A stretch of 64,000 bases of DNA from positions 372,001-436,000 of the forward strand of contig CBFFRP010000123.1 of the NCBI GenBank assembly GCA_965644295.1. Reading direction: 5' to 3'. The notes beneath the pieces were generated by a model, which did not search any database, had not been told where the DNA came from, and was given only the letters and a program-made list of their open reading frames with translations. The DNA comes from Paraphysomonas bandaiensis (lineage: Eukaryota > Chrysophyceae). Both the position numbers and the translations under genes were made by a program. Below are positions 11,859 to 23,476 of this stretch, one piece after another. Within the stretch, counting starts at the first letter, position 1. Each line of letters begins with the position of its first letter.

Positions 11859-13647
11859 ATGAATGGTATGCACGTCAGGAATAGATTGATTTTGCGCAAT
11901 CTCTCTCTTTCTAGCTGCTTCTCATTACGACCACGGAAATGCAGCACTCTACCGGTAATAACGAACGATCAGCCTAGCACTGAAACACTGGACTGTTTAA
12001 AGTATATTGATGCTAGCCCAGACCCTTTCCATTGTATTAAGTATTCTAGCGATTTACTTGAGAAAAATGGATTTAAATGTCTTGACGAATCGTCAAAGTG
12101 GAATTGTTTGGAGCCTGGAGGAAAGGTATTTCGGCTAATTCATTTTCATACAACGTTTACGCTGCATGTTTAGTATTTTTATACCAAGGGTATGTCTTCT
12201 ATGGTGGCATTTGCAGTGGGGAAGCGCTATGTACCTGGGAATGGATTCAAGATCATAGGAGGTACGATAATCTCTGAGCTCTACGTATATTTGATGTTAG
12301 ATGTGGCATGCAGCACATACTGACAGTCCAAATCTTCGAGTCAAGCCGAACGTTGAGAGGCGCAAGAACGGCGTTGTTCAAGTTAATGTGGCGTGTTACG
12401 GTGGGGGGCTATGGCACACGTGGTTTGATCGAGACCTATCCGTGTCTGGGTTGGTCATTGTGCGCCAGCCGAATGGAACTCTGAGTCAGCGACTTGCAAA
12501 AATTGACCGACGTTTGTTGCGTATATCAAATCTCTGTATCCATTTAACTGCCGCTGAGGACAGGGATGCATTCAGAGTAAACAAGGAGGATCATTTGATG
12601 CCGATTCTGTGCACGGAAGCACAATCCCAGCTTAACTCTGTGTCTAGTGGTAAGTGTTTCCGTACAGATAATGTTGGCGCATATTTAATTACTACTCCAT
12701 GCAGGGACACACTCTGTTCTCATTGAGATTTTGGCAGAATCTCTAAATTGCAACCCAGATGATGTGGCAGGATTTGATCTCTCGCTGTATGATACTCAAG
12801 CGGGAACAGTCGTAGGCGCTAATAGCGAATTCCTGGTCGCATCTAGGTTGGATAACCTTGTTAGTTGTCACACTTCCCTTTCGGCACTAGTCTCCCATTG
12901 CACATCCAGCGCCTTAACGCATGATGATGGGGTTAGTATGGTAGCTTTGTTTGATCACGAGGAGGTAGGGTCCGGAAGTGCAACGGGTGCTGGTTCTGTT
13001 CTAATGAGAGATGCACTTGAGAGAGTTCACGGGGAGCTCTGTGACCACTCCCAACATGAACTTTTGCACATATCTCGATCCAGGTGCAGCGTCTGTGCGC
13101 CCCTTTTACAATTTTGTGATTTCTATCTGATCAGGTCATTTATCATATCCGCTGATATGGCACACGCTATACACCCTAACTACTCTTCTAAGCATGACTT
13201 GCATCATGCTCCAGTCATGAATGGCGGGGTGGTGATTAAAGATAATGCCAATCAGCGGTAGGCCAGTTGCATGAAACTGCACTTATATCTTTAATGTGAA
13301 TTCGTACGTGCACAGCTACGCAACCACTGGTGTGACTCGTTTACTCGCAAGTGAAATAGCGAAGCTTGCAGATGTGCCCACGCAATCATTCATGGTGCGT
13401 AATGATTGTCCCTGTGGTAGCACTATTGGGCCCATGTGAGTATTCTGTTCATGAAAATGTCATTTGATAGTAATCGTGTCATAGTATATCTGCGAACACG
13501 GGTATTAGAGCCGTTGATTTGGGTATGGCTCAGCTCTCAATGCACAGCATTCGCGAAGTAATGGGGTGTAACGATCTCAAGCACGGATTAAATTATTTCA
13601 CCACTTTTTTCAATAGATTTAGTGATATCGATAAGAGTTTACATTGA
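11859..13647 (+). CDS. DNPEP: aspartyl aminopeptidase (peptidase family M18)
   Basis: Seven exons (11859-12125, 12189-12261, 12314-12649, 12705-13083, 13135-13257, 13316-13435, 13485-13647) give 486 aa, near the usual length of ~475. The enzyme removes N-terminal Asp/Glu from peptides in a dodecameric di-zinc complex. Zinc and catalytic motifs are present in order: [27 protein letters not shown] and MHSIREVMG. Further family signatures are [27 protein letters not shown] and [14 protein letters not shown]. The start chosen is the ATG at 11859, 9 nt before a second in-frame ATG; the Ser/Arg-rich first 30 residues could be a weak organelle presequence. The intron at 13084-13134 is 51 nt, so it reads through in frame and could be mistaken for coding sequence. 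Confidence 0.95.
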
Positions 13648-15066
13648 TACCATTGTTTTCAATAGTACTATTACATTGTGCCAAATTTTGTGCGAAAGTA
13701 GATAATAATAATAGTACATGTTAGAATTGGACATTTCACTGACGTTGACTTTGCTCTAAACTTAAACATTAACCATGCTCTGTTGAACACAATGCACTTT
13801 CAAGTAAGAAATTATAATTATTAATCTAAACACTGCACAACATATTTATTTAACATCTGGTGAACATCTGTTCTCAGCAACACCTGTTTATCATGTGTTC
13901 ACCAATCACCCCCATATCTTATATAGTCACATTAGTAACTGAATCTACTTTCTTTGAAACTATAATCATCCGTTACACCTATGAGCTGATTTTACCTATT
14001 GCACATTATTAACGCAATTCTCGTAGTGTTAAGTAGTAGGACATAAGAGTTTACAGTTTACACTAATTGGTAAATGGTACATGCTTATATAGCTCGACTA
14101 GTTTGTCCATGTAGCTACTAATCAGACTTTATAATATATATTAACTCACTACAACTGTACAATATATATCTCATCATACGGCAGAACTCAGCAGTAGAGG
14201 CCTTTCAATGCAAATAGACGTAGTTCAGTTACACTATCGAGTATGTGAAGAAGGGAACAAGTAATCTTGAGTGATATGTACCGTACACTACATATATAAC
14301 TACAAAAATTGTAAAAAGTGAGATATCGTATGATCGTAGGTATACTTTTTTTACTATAGTACATCACCTTTTTTTCTACAATATACTCAGATACCAGATA
14401 CTAATAATGCACTCTGAATACCTCATACTTTAAAATATGTAAGCGTACTTCGACACTACTCATAAAAAGTGCACTCGGAATATGCGCCAAGTTTAAGAGT
14501 GCTATTATTGATACACTTCGTGAAGAGGTATGTTCACATTGTGCATATTAGTATGTAGGGATGTAGGTGACGCTAAATTAGTTCCACTGTTGCATGACAA
14601 CTCTACAGATATACAGATATGCGGTGCTCGGTGCTCTCTCGCTGTTTCTATTTCAGATACTGTAAGTACATGCACCAAGACTGCATATATTTAAAATAAC
14701 TTCATAGCTTCTCGTAAAATACATATGATATGTGATATATATGAAACAACAATGACTTTGATTCGAACTCCCGATTCCTTACTCAACATACGGTACAATA
14801 CGCTGACAAGTTTGGTATGAGTGTCAATTTTTATTTATAATAGAGTATAACTTTTCAAGTTCAGGTTGCTGATCATGATGTAATGTGGCGGTACTAAAAA
14901 AGAAAATCTATCATGAATTCCTTACAAATGCTTCGATTACCACTACTTGCGATAATAGCAACAGACGGCCCTACTTATCGACATAGAACATAACTATGTT
15001 GTAAAAATACATTTTAATATGGTGTGTCATAGGTAATATGAGTTAAAATGGACACTATGTCTCAAT
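13648..15066. repeat. AT-rich convergent gap with a decayed R1 tail
   Basis: No gene seen. Positions ~14020-14135 (TCTCGTAGTGTTAAGTAG, CTAGTTTGTC, GTAGCTACTAATCAGACTTT) resemble the right end of R1 copy 1 at about 1720-1866, so an old R1 remnant is likely. The rest is AT-rich, with a tRNA-like TTCGAA block near 14762 that does not fold into a cloverleaf. Confidence 0.4.
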
Positions 15067-15670
15067 TTATTCCAGCTTCTCAAGCTCCCGCATTCTGTCC
15101 AATATAACCCTTTTACTAGTCTCTTGAACTTCGCCAGCAAGAATGTATTCATCAAGAATAGTGTACACCTACAGACACATAAACAGCAGTACCTAAGATT
15201 ACTGAGAAAGGAGTCGTTGAATCATCTACCTTGTTGAAATGAAATACGATGTCCAACTCACAAACGTTACTGAAGTACTGATCCAGAAGCTCAACGAATA
15301 AATGGATAGTTTCCATTAAAAGAAGCTCGTTGTCCGTAACATCGACACCAAATATAAAATAGAGACCGGCGTATCTACGGTATATTATTTTGAAGTTTTC
15401 ATACTATAAAACAACAAACCCTTATTAGTCCACTGCTCATGGTTTATGATAGAAATCTCTCACCTCAACGAAATTAGTGTGCTTCTTGTCTCGTGCAATA
15501 ATAGCACGATGAATATCAGATTCCATCTTTATCCTGTCAGCTTCATCTGGTGGGGTAAGGTACCACTTGGTCAGTCTTGTTTTTCCCTGACGGTTTTGAA
15601 GCAAAAAGAATCGTATCTAAAACAACAGCAGCTAAAATATTGATAGGAATCATGCAACTCAACGAACCAT
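15067..15670 (-). CDS. AP2S1: AP-2 complex sigma subunit
   Basis: Four exons: 15670-15668 (the ATG alone), 15616-15464, 15403-15230 and 15168-15067; 143 aa, against 142 in animals. It forms the small sigma subunit of the clathrin adaptor AP-2, which binds dileucine cargo at the plasma membrane. Diagnostic blocks are [63 protein letters not shown] and [18 protein letters not shown]. The last block (VDEMFLAGEIRETS in animals) separates AP-2 from AP-1 and AP-3 sigma. The first coding exon holds only the start codon (ATG|GTTCGT...TTTTAG|ATA). It is head-to-head with the ArfGAP gene. Confidence 0.95.
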
Positions 15671-16325
15671 GTTCAACCTTTGTGATGTCTTGATCTCTTA
15701 TGGTTTAATGATGTATGTGTTACTATATCAAGAGAGTGGGATATATTGATATGCGACAGTGTATCATAATGTTCAAGTTGCCATATGATATGCGTGTACT
15801 TGTATATCTACACACATATGACAGACAGCAGGAGCCTCCACTCTCTGCACAGTATATCGAATCTTTTTGTTCTTTCTCGATAGTTTTTGGGGTATTTTTT
15901 GTGTAAAATTCCCATATCAAGATAGGTTCATATCTTAAACAGGTACACTTTCGAAACCTGAAAATTTCGTAGTTTTTGACGAAAATCTTTCATAGAGAGC
16001 ATACACACCCAGCATACAACAGTATATGTATATACATGTACATACCACAATCGTCAATAATAAATCCACGACTAAATGATGCACAGTGATCGAAGTCGAA
16101 GAAATGCGAAGGAAGAAATACCACTTCAGTAAGTGAATTGTATGTACTCTCATTAGCATACTAATTAATATATGCATTAATATTACTGTGCATAAGAGTA
16201 TTATAGTACAGTACTGTTATTTATATACCACGTGAATCAATATATGTTTTATTAACTCTTGCTGTGGAACCCAAACAGAGTTTAGATTTGTTTATATCCC
16301 ATTACATTATTCTTAATCATTAATA
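15671..16325. promoter_or_regulatory. probable bidirectional promoter (AP-2 sigma / ArfGAP)
   Basis: A 655-bp divergent gap between two vesicle-traffic genes. It includes the perfect palindrome AGTACAGTACT-like block at 16205-16215 and TATATGTATATACATGTACATA near 16024. The short open frames here have no homology-like content. Confidence 0.4.
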
Positions 16326-19155
16326 ATGGAGGAGAAGTTGTCATTTGCTCCTGATTCTCCTTTTTTCTCTAGTCGATTACATCAGGCGGGATCAGATTTA
16401 GATCGACTAGGTGACTTTTTAAAAGTTATGGTTCGTCTGATTCGACAGTTTTGTAAGGACACTAAACAGTGTGCAAAGTCAGCTGAAGGACTTGGACTGC
16501 ATATGTGTCATGGGTTAGGGGGATCAGAGAGTCATGTACAGCTGCTACCTGTTATTAAACGATTTGGGGATATTTTCACTGAGATCGCCTCCTCTCAAGA
16601 GATATTGGCGGAGTCATTGGAGCGGACCTTTGCGCAACCATTAGAGCAGTTTTACACTCGCGACCTTGCTTCTGTACACACAATGAGACAACAATATACC
16701 AATTTACGAGATACCGGTGAGAGTGCGATTATGAAATATTTACAGAGTGATGTTGCCAATTTTGGCCGCGGTGTAAATCAGAACCAGCTCGAGCAACGAG
16801 CTTATGAGATTGTTCAGCACAAGAAACGTTTTGAAACTGTCCGCTTTGATCTAGTTAACAAAGTGAATGAGATTGAGGCGCGCAAATCCTTTGAACTTGC
16901 GGAGTCATGTGTGTCCGGTGTCTACGCGCTTCGGACCCACTTCAGATTGTGCATGGACCGCGTGCAATCGTGCGAGGCATTTATGGAGGACCTTCAGATG
17001 CGTCAGCAGAGGGAACGGGCAGAGTTTCAAGAGGCCTTGAAGCCTCTCGAGCGGCGGCGGCGGGATGTAATGACAGTACTGGATGCAATGGTAGAGCGAG
17101 TGGAAATCGCTTGTCCTCACCTTTATCCCACTGATCCAGGAAGTGGAGATCGCTCTCCTTCCCCTTCTGTCGCAGATGACTTCCCTATATCTGTTTCGTC
17201 CCCTCCTCCGTCAGCGATGTCCTCCACTGCAGCTTCTTTCCAGAGTTTGTCCCGTATGGGCGCATCATGGGGGGCCAATCTCATTGGGGGTCTCACCCGA
17301 GAGCGTAGCCCATCCGCACGAACAACCTCAGTCGATGGTCAGGCAACATCACATACTGGCAGACTTAGCGTCGGTGCTGATGGAGGACGACGTAGGGCGA
17401 CAATGTTGGGTGGACAATCTTACGGGACGGCAGAAGAGGGAGGACGGGATAGCATGTCTGCAGCAGGACAGGGAGCAAATCCATCTGTTTTTGCGGGATC
17501 CTGTGAAGATTGCGAAGTGCGGATGAAAGCACTGGACAATTCTGAACTCATGCAGCTGTATACACTTAATGCGGAGGAAGAACCAGCGGGTGTGGTCCGA
17601 CAGGTACTTTTAGTGTTTACTGCGCATTTTGAGTTGATTGTGCGAACAGGGATACTTGTGGAAGCGTAACGAGAAGCAGAAGCTGATAGAGCACTGGAAG
17701 CGGCGTTGGTTTGTGTTGGACGAGACGAAACTGTACCACCTCGTGGAAGAGGGCAATACCGATGGTAAATACCACGTGCAGGTAATGGATCTCTTTGCAG
17801 TGACCTATATAACAAAAGACTGTTGACATTGTGTGCTTCATGCAGACTGTCTGTGATCTTATGCTCGCATCTGTGCGTGAGCTGAAGTGCGACAGTGACA
17901 TGCCCTTCTGTTTCGAAATTGCATTTGCAAATGTAGAGAGCACGATGGTACAGGCAGAGGGACAGAAGGAGTATCACTTGTGGATTACCGACTTACGAAA
18001 CACAATTGAGAAGCGTCTTGTTAGTGGCGACCATGTACCTGTGATGTCAAGCAAGAAACACCCCACTCAAGTTGGTATAGATGTTTTTCAGCGCAGCAAT
18101 TCTCGCACCAGCTCAAACACTGCAGAGGTACTCCCCGGGCCTACAGCTGCTCCTGGTACCCCTGTAAGTGTGCGGCGGGCACGGCACGCACCAACTATCG
18201 CTGAAATCAGGTCAAAAAACCCACAATGTGCAGAATGTGGGCGGGAGGCACCGGAGTGGGCGTCATTGAACCTTGGATGTCTGGTGTGTATAGACTGCTC
18301 CGGGGTACACAGGGCAATGGGCGTACATATTAGTAAGATGCGTTCTCTGAACCTGGACGACCTCGACCCTGAGCAGTATGCCGCTCTATGTGCTGTTGGT
18401 ATGTTAGAACAGAGTTTGTCCCTTATCATCGAGTTTATTGTTACTTTTTATGTACAGGTAACGACTGTTGTAATAGCGTGTGGGAAGCGAACGTACCTCC
18501 TGACTGGAAACGCCTGAGTCGGATGTCTAACTATACTGACCGAGAGCGATTCATTCGTGCTAAGTACGAGCGTAAGTCTTTTCTGGATCCATTAGATGGC
18601 GACCCTACGATGGGCATGGATGATGAGACTTTACGGAAGTGGTCGGACGCCCTGGTAGAAGCATGCCAAAAAGACGATGTAACTGGTTTAATTCGAGCCT
18701 TGGCGAGGGGAGCCACTGCATGTTTCGTTCCGGCCGAGGTGGTGCTTCACCCTGACATTAAGAGAATGCCATTGCACGTAGCAGCCGCGCATGGGTCACA
18801 CATTTGCGTTGTGTTGCTAGTTGAGAACGGTGCGGATGTAATAGAAAGAGATGAGGAAGGTCGCAATCCTGCGGAGATAGCTGAGCAGCACGACCACAGA
18901 GACATTGCTCTTTTTCTCCGGAGGCGAATGGAACTAATTCGAAATGCCCCTTCTGCTGTGATACGGGCTAGTATCCCCAATAGACCGTCAATGTCAGCAC
19001 AGGATACTAATACATTGCCATCATCTCCGTCCTCCATGGACGGGAGTACGGCTGATGTCCAACGGGAGTTAAGGGGGATGGTGGTAGAGGCGCTGAGCAG
19101 TGATGAATCGTGTGAAGCAAGGAAGTCCTCTAAGACGCCATCCAAAAAGCAATAG
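16326..19155 (+). CDS. BAR-PH-ArfGAP-ankyrin protein (ACAP type)
   Basis: Four exons (16326-17603, 17650-17781, 17846-18398, 18458-19155), 886 aa. Residues 1-~270 form a BAR-type helical membrane-bending domain, followed by a ~150-residue Ser/Pro/Gly-rich linker. A PH domain follows (~425-520: GYLWKRNE..HWKRRWFVL..YHLWITDL), then an ArfGAP zinc finger (~583-705) with CAEC-x16-CIDC and the arginine finger in CSGVHRAMGVHISKMRSL. Ankyrin-like repeats (~756-810: PLHVAAAHG, LLVENGADV) and a Ser/Lys-rich tail complete it. Such proteins stimulate GTP hydrolysis on Arf GTPases and act on endosomal or plasma-membrane carriers. Domain order and length match ACAP/centaurin-beta proteins, and all zinc ligands and the Arg are intact. 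It is divergent from AP-2 sigma, a functionally sensible pairing. Confidence 0.93.
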
Positions 19156-19790
19156 CACTAGTATAGATTAAAGCTACCACCCTGTAAGTATGCAAGGTTC
19201 ATATACAGAAAGATGCATAGTAGAGATTCTGGATATGCCAGTACGCTTAGATCAATATGTACTTAGAAAAGCTTGTAATTAAATGGGTTTGTATTGGGTT
19301 TATATTGTGTTCGGAAGTATTTTACCTCGTTACAAATATAGTAGTGTTGCTAGAGTGATCTCAATGTGCAGCTGTACTGTGCGGGGGATTACTAATTTTT
19401 CATATATATTATGCGGTCATGCGTCTATGTATGACAAATATTACATCTTTATAGAGCTTCTGAAAGATTTAACGCCGCCACAACAACATACAATATGATC
19501 ATTTAAAATATGGGAGTGTATCAAAATACAGATTTTATAGCAACGATCCTTTCCTCTAAATCATTTGGTATAAAAATATACCCCTTACCCTTGTAGGGAT
19601 AGAGTCTAACTTGCTAACTTGGTCTTGAGGTAGAGTGACAATATCCAATCAAAGGAATATCCAGAATGATTTCTTTATTTAATTTCTAGCGGGATCTATT
19701 ATACTCTTATCCCCATTTTGTCTCAAAAAATGCTTTTTTTTGACCTGATTTGGGCTCAACAGGGCGCTCATATCAGCACCGGGCAAATAT
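19156..19790. other. intergenic, nothing recognised
   Basis: AT-rich sequence after the ArfGAP gene. A 71-codon open frame near 19283 has no protein-like features beyond hydrophobic stretches. Confidence 0.4.
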
Positions 19791-20573
19791 AGACATTCAA
19801 CTTCAATATTCGGTTGAACAGAAGCTCACTTCTATCTTCATTATGATAATGACAGTCGAATGTACGTGATTTTATTATAGTACACAATTATAGAGAAACC
19901 ACAATCATGAGCCAAATATCAAGAGCAGATCATCTAACACTCCAGGTTATATTCCATCCTTCGACTGCTGTATATGATCACAACGATGTCAGTGCAAGTG
20001 ATCTGTCTTCATATCCAGGACTTCGAAACAACTTCAAGAATATTACAGGAGAGTTTAAGTACCATATCTGATGCTATATAGGTGGTTAGGAGTACTGGCA
20101 CCCAGTTCTTTCAGGGTTGGAGCCATATCATGCTTCTCAGGATATTGTGTGTCTCATATCATACACACATCCTTCGATAAGGTGCACTTGCAGAGGTAGA
20201 GCCTGCTGTATATAAATGTGATGATGATGCTAATTAAGGCAATAAGAAGCCTCTCTTTCATCTTCAACTGTTTACATTTATCATCACACTTACAGTATAC
20301 ATATCATTCATTTGAAACTATATGAGTTCTCATTTGTGTTATTAATTTAATCAAGGAACATCTATTTCTTAATACAGCAAGCATGCTACAAATAGCTATA
20401 CAATCTAATATTAACTTTTCAACGTCATGAGGATATAAGCTACAATTTAACCTAGGGATAAGGAGTATCGTCCCTTGTCTAAATTTTAAAACTCGGGCTT
20501 TTCGCCCTCGTTTCAAAATTTTGAGCGCGGGACGATATAGCCTCCTTATTGCCCGTGGTTAAATATAACTATA
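19791..20573 (+). repeat. long repeat L2, copy A
   Basis: Collinear with the reverse complement of 44770-45696. Shared anchors include GACATTCAACTTCAATATTCGG, ATTATGATAATGACAGTC, TCATATCCAGG, CGAAACAACTTCAAGA, CTCATATCATACACACATC, TAAGAAGCCT and the terminal hairpin. The hairpin has arm 20458-20474 (ATAAGGAGTATCGTCCC) and arm 20529-20549 (GGGACGATATAGCCTCCTTAT). A 55-codon frame from the ATG near 19907 keeps LQVIFHxSxAVxDHN and SSYPGLRNNFK in both copies, so the repeat seems to derive from coding or transposon sequence. Confidence 0.8.
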
Positions 20574-20889
20574 TTGGACCTAGTCAATTGGGTATAGAAT
20601 ATAGAATAGTGAAAAAACCTACTAGTCAATGGGTTTAAAATTTAGCTTATCACCATATATACAATTAGTACACAGGTGGTACAAACTCTGCATTCAAGAA
20701 ATAATATCATAAATATTTGCGTTGAACCGATGAAATGTCTCACTCCTACACACTACTTCTGAACCAAAAATAACTGTTATCTAGGTATTAGTATTAATCT
20801 AAAATCTACTGATAAATCACAAAAATAGAGAATAATGTAGTGGAAGTGAAAATAAATTACGTTGAAATGTGGCACATCAGAATTCTACC

Positions 20890-21308
20890 AATAATAATGC
20901 AATAGTTCTACCACTGCTATTTAACGCTACGAAGAAGCTGCTGTGCGTCACACCACAAGCATCAAGGTGCAACCACATTCGCTCTATTACTCATCAGAGC
21001 AAACGCAGTGAGCAAGCAGGATGTTGATATACTTGTTGACATCTGCTGACTTCAGAAGTTTTGAGTCCCTAAGGTGAACAGCCCGAATGGTTGACCTCAG
21101 CATGCAGCCAATTCCCCGGATGCCTGTTTATCGTCGAGAGGCCCAAAGACGTCTACACAAGTGACACTAACTATTGTCCGTTGTACCACACAAGCATGAG
21201 TGAGCAGAATATATATATTATGCGGCTCACGGTAGTTTCCCGGAGAAATATCTCCGGTATTTATCCCCCATAATACCACGAAAAGGTGCGAATCCGACTT
21301 GTTGAGGC
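20890..21308 (-). repeat. dispersed repeat R1, copy 3
   Basis: Reverse orientation. The left end at 21308 contains GGTGCGAATCCGACTTGTTGAGG read on plus. The CCGGAGAAATATCTCCGG hairpin and CCCAAAGACGTCTACACAAGTG are retained, and the right end carries CTTCTTCGTAGCGTTAAAT (reverse). The segment in the middle is slightly expanded relative to copies 1 and 2. Confidence 0.8.
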
Positions 21309-21744
21309 TAATATATCGTTTCAGATATTGAATTCATAGAGAGGAGATACGCATCGGCATTACCAACTGCCTAAAGCAGCAGACAAAATGCGAACTGAAT
21401 TAAAGGTTGAATTTTATAAAGCTGTAAGTAGTGTCGTCGGTAACTGGGTATGACAGATATGTCGGTGATGAGTTCACACAATTCGGCTTGAAGGTTATTT
21501 TCAAGTGTACAGCGTAATGAGTATTAAGTTCATGGACCAGCAGATAAGGTAACATAATATGATTTACCTAGGCTGTGATTTTGTTTCAGTTTTTGAATTC
21601 TATTTAGTGGGGAGTGGCAACTTTCACGCAGCTTCACTTGATGATTCTCACATTCCGCCTCCTCTACTGTCAATGAAAGATTATCTAAGGGTGTCTATAA
21701 CAAAGTGTTGCTTCTGTTGCACTGTTTTCTATTATAGTAGCTAT
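21309..21744. other. intergenic, nothing firm
   Basis: Lies between two R1 pieces. A short frame beginning ATGCGAACTGAATTAAAG near 21387 is followed by a GTAAGT-like site, but no continuation could be established. Confidence 0.3.
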
Positions 21745-21890
21745 AGTAGTGAACGTATTTTTATAGCAATAGGCGTTTAAGAGTCAGAACTAAATTAGCA
21801 TTGCAATTCTAAATAGTATTGAACTCTGCTATCCTACTATTTAACGCTACGAAAAAGCTGCTGTGCAAGCATCAAGGTGCAACCACATTC
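21745..21890 (-). repeat. R1 right-end fragment, copy 5
   Basis: Read on minus it carries the hairpin region (TTGCACCTTGATGCTTG), CAGCTTTTTCGTAGCGTTAAATAG and the tail TTAGTTCTGACTCTTAAACGCCTATTG shared with copy 2. The left two thirds of the element are missing. Confidence 0.65.
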
Positions 21891-21904
21891 GCTCTAAAAC
21901 AAAT

Positions 21905-21974
21905 GCATCAGCGGGGAATCGAACCCCGGGCTTCCGCATGACAAGAAGAAATTTTACCACTAAATCACTGATGC
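21905..21974 (-). tRNA. tRNA with GTC (Asp) anticodon in a Gly-like body
   Basis: On the minus strand, acceptor GCATCAG pairs with CTGATGC (7 bp). The D arm is ATTT/AAAT with loop AGTGGTA, and the T arm is CGGGG-TTCGATT-CCCCG. Anticodon loop TTGTCAT reads GTC (Asp). The anticodon stem TCTTC/GCGGA has a T:C mismatch and a G:T pair. The discriminator base is A and a TTTGTTTT terminator-like run follows. Both the acceptor start GCA and A73 resemble tRNA-Gly(GCC), from which one C-to-T change would give this anticodon. A functional tRNA or a decaying copy are both possible. Confidence 0.8.
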
Positions 21975-22449
21975 TTGGTCGCTGTATATATTGGTAGCCA
22001 TAATAGGCATTCTATATAATAAATCAAATTTGCAGGTAGTTAGTATGTATCTATGGGCCCCTTGATTTGTCGCCGTTTTAGTGTGTGCCGTAGCATATAT
22101 CATATATATTGCATTCAATAGTATACACTTAGCTGAGTGAATATACTAATGACTGTCCACTTTAAGTGGCAGTGTAAGAATTCATCATATCTTCATGGTG
22201 AAAATCATCTTTTAGATTTCGGTAAAGTCAATGTTCAACATATTGCAATTACGTAATACCAATATATCGTTCGACAATATCCAACACAATATCAACACCT
22301 ACTTAGTCACATTTCTGCCACGATAAGCAAACATGAACGCGACATATCATTTATCCGAGTTAATTTTTTATTGCATGCCATCATCGTGTAGATATTTTAA
22401 TAATAAGGCTCCATCTGATGATTTTAAAAATATTATTGTTTGATAAAAT
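21975..22449. other. intergenic, nothing recognised
   Basis: AT-rich spacer between the tRNA and the small minus-strand gene. No frame or structure is supported. Confidence 0.4.
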
Positions 22450-22880
22450 TTAAGCCAGCAGGTCTGCATACTTCCAAACAATGTCATGGTGAAGTGCAGC
22501 CGTGTCTACAGCTGCACCTAGAAAATTAAGGTATATAGAAAATTTACATTTCAAAGAAATTAGGTTACCCTGAACGTGGTTGTGGTCGCATTGGACAATA
22601 ATATCAATTGTCGTATTGAGAATTTCGTGGACTTGCGTCCTCTCAATCCCGAAATGTTCGGAAATGTTAGTGAGCCTTTGCATGAGGCCAGTCGACTCTG
22701 AAACATTTATAAAATGCTCCTAGGCAGTCGAATACTACTCACGCACGCAGATACTAATACCAATTTTTCTCTAGCAAGGTCATTGCATCGTACTGGTCGA
22801 CTGGATGGTTTTACTGCGCAAATTATTGGTTGAGTGCATGGCCCACAGCGGCAGTCATGACAACGCTTTGATGATACTTT
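22450..22880 (-). CDS. small helical protein of unknown family (5' end unresolved)
   Basis: A three-exon reading keeps frame: an exon ending at 22743, then 22695-22569, then 22517-22450. It encodes a C-terminal ~80 residues that look like an alpha-helical protein (EKLVLVSAC joined to STGLMQRLTNISEHFG, then TQVHEILNTTIDIIVQCDHN, GAAVDTAALHHDIVW). The last intron (22518-22568) is 51 nt and reads through in frame. Upstream of 22743 the frame stays open over a Cys-rich stretch (CHDCRCGPC), but I cannot fix a start codon. I do not recognise the family. It would be head-to-head with the cyclin-D1-binding-protein homologue, in keeping with the local pattern. Confidence 0.4.
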
Positions 22881-23476
22881 CAGGCTACTTGGAAGGCCAC
22901 CTCAATGAATATTTAAAATATACACTGTAGTTTACTTTCCTTCTACTCTTTAAGCTGTAGGCGTTCATTCAGTCCATTTCCAAATATTAGCACGTCGTAG
23001 TACAGTCTCTGCTGCATTGTGAGTAGCTAATATGGACTGATGTAAATGTCATATACAGACAACCTAAACATGAATAAATGAACTCCATGCAGGCAGGCAA
23101 CCACACTCGTTTGGATTTCAAGTTTTAGACTTCAGAGTCCCACAAATCAAAGCAAATGAATATGAATCGACGTACGAATAGAGCCCATGACTTCTTGTGT
23201 ACAAAGATACGACAGCAACACACCTGAGTGGGCAACTACGACAGAGTACCGGAGTACACGGCTGTAGTATATCGCATGGACAGCAGTGATGAAGGTGAAG
23301 GAAGAGCATTGTATTATGCGGTATACGGCAGTATGTTCAGTACTCATTGTCCAATTATATTATCCTATCACAGCACTGCATATACACTTAAACTCTGCTT
23401 AAGTCAGCTGTTCATCCATTAATAACCTCTTGTTAATCTCTGTGCGCTATATCAACTTGTTTTTTATTACTCAACT
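22881..23476. promoter_or_regulatory. probable divergent promoter region
   Basis: Lies between the small minus-strand gene and the cyclin-D1-binding-protein homologue. Contains GTATAC/GTAC-type motifs (GCGGTATACGGCAGTA near 23319) like other divergent gaps. No supported gene. Confidence 0.3.

Noticed and set aside
14755-14825. tRNA-like TTCGAA block on the minus strand
   Set aside because: The T-stem does not pair on its 3' side and no acceptor stem can be formed.
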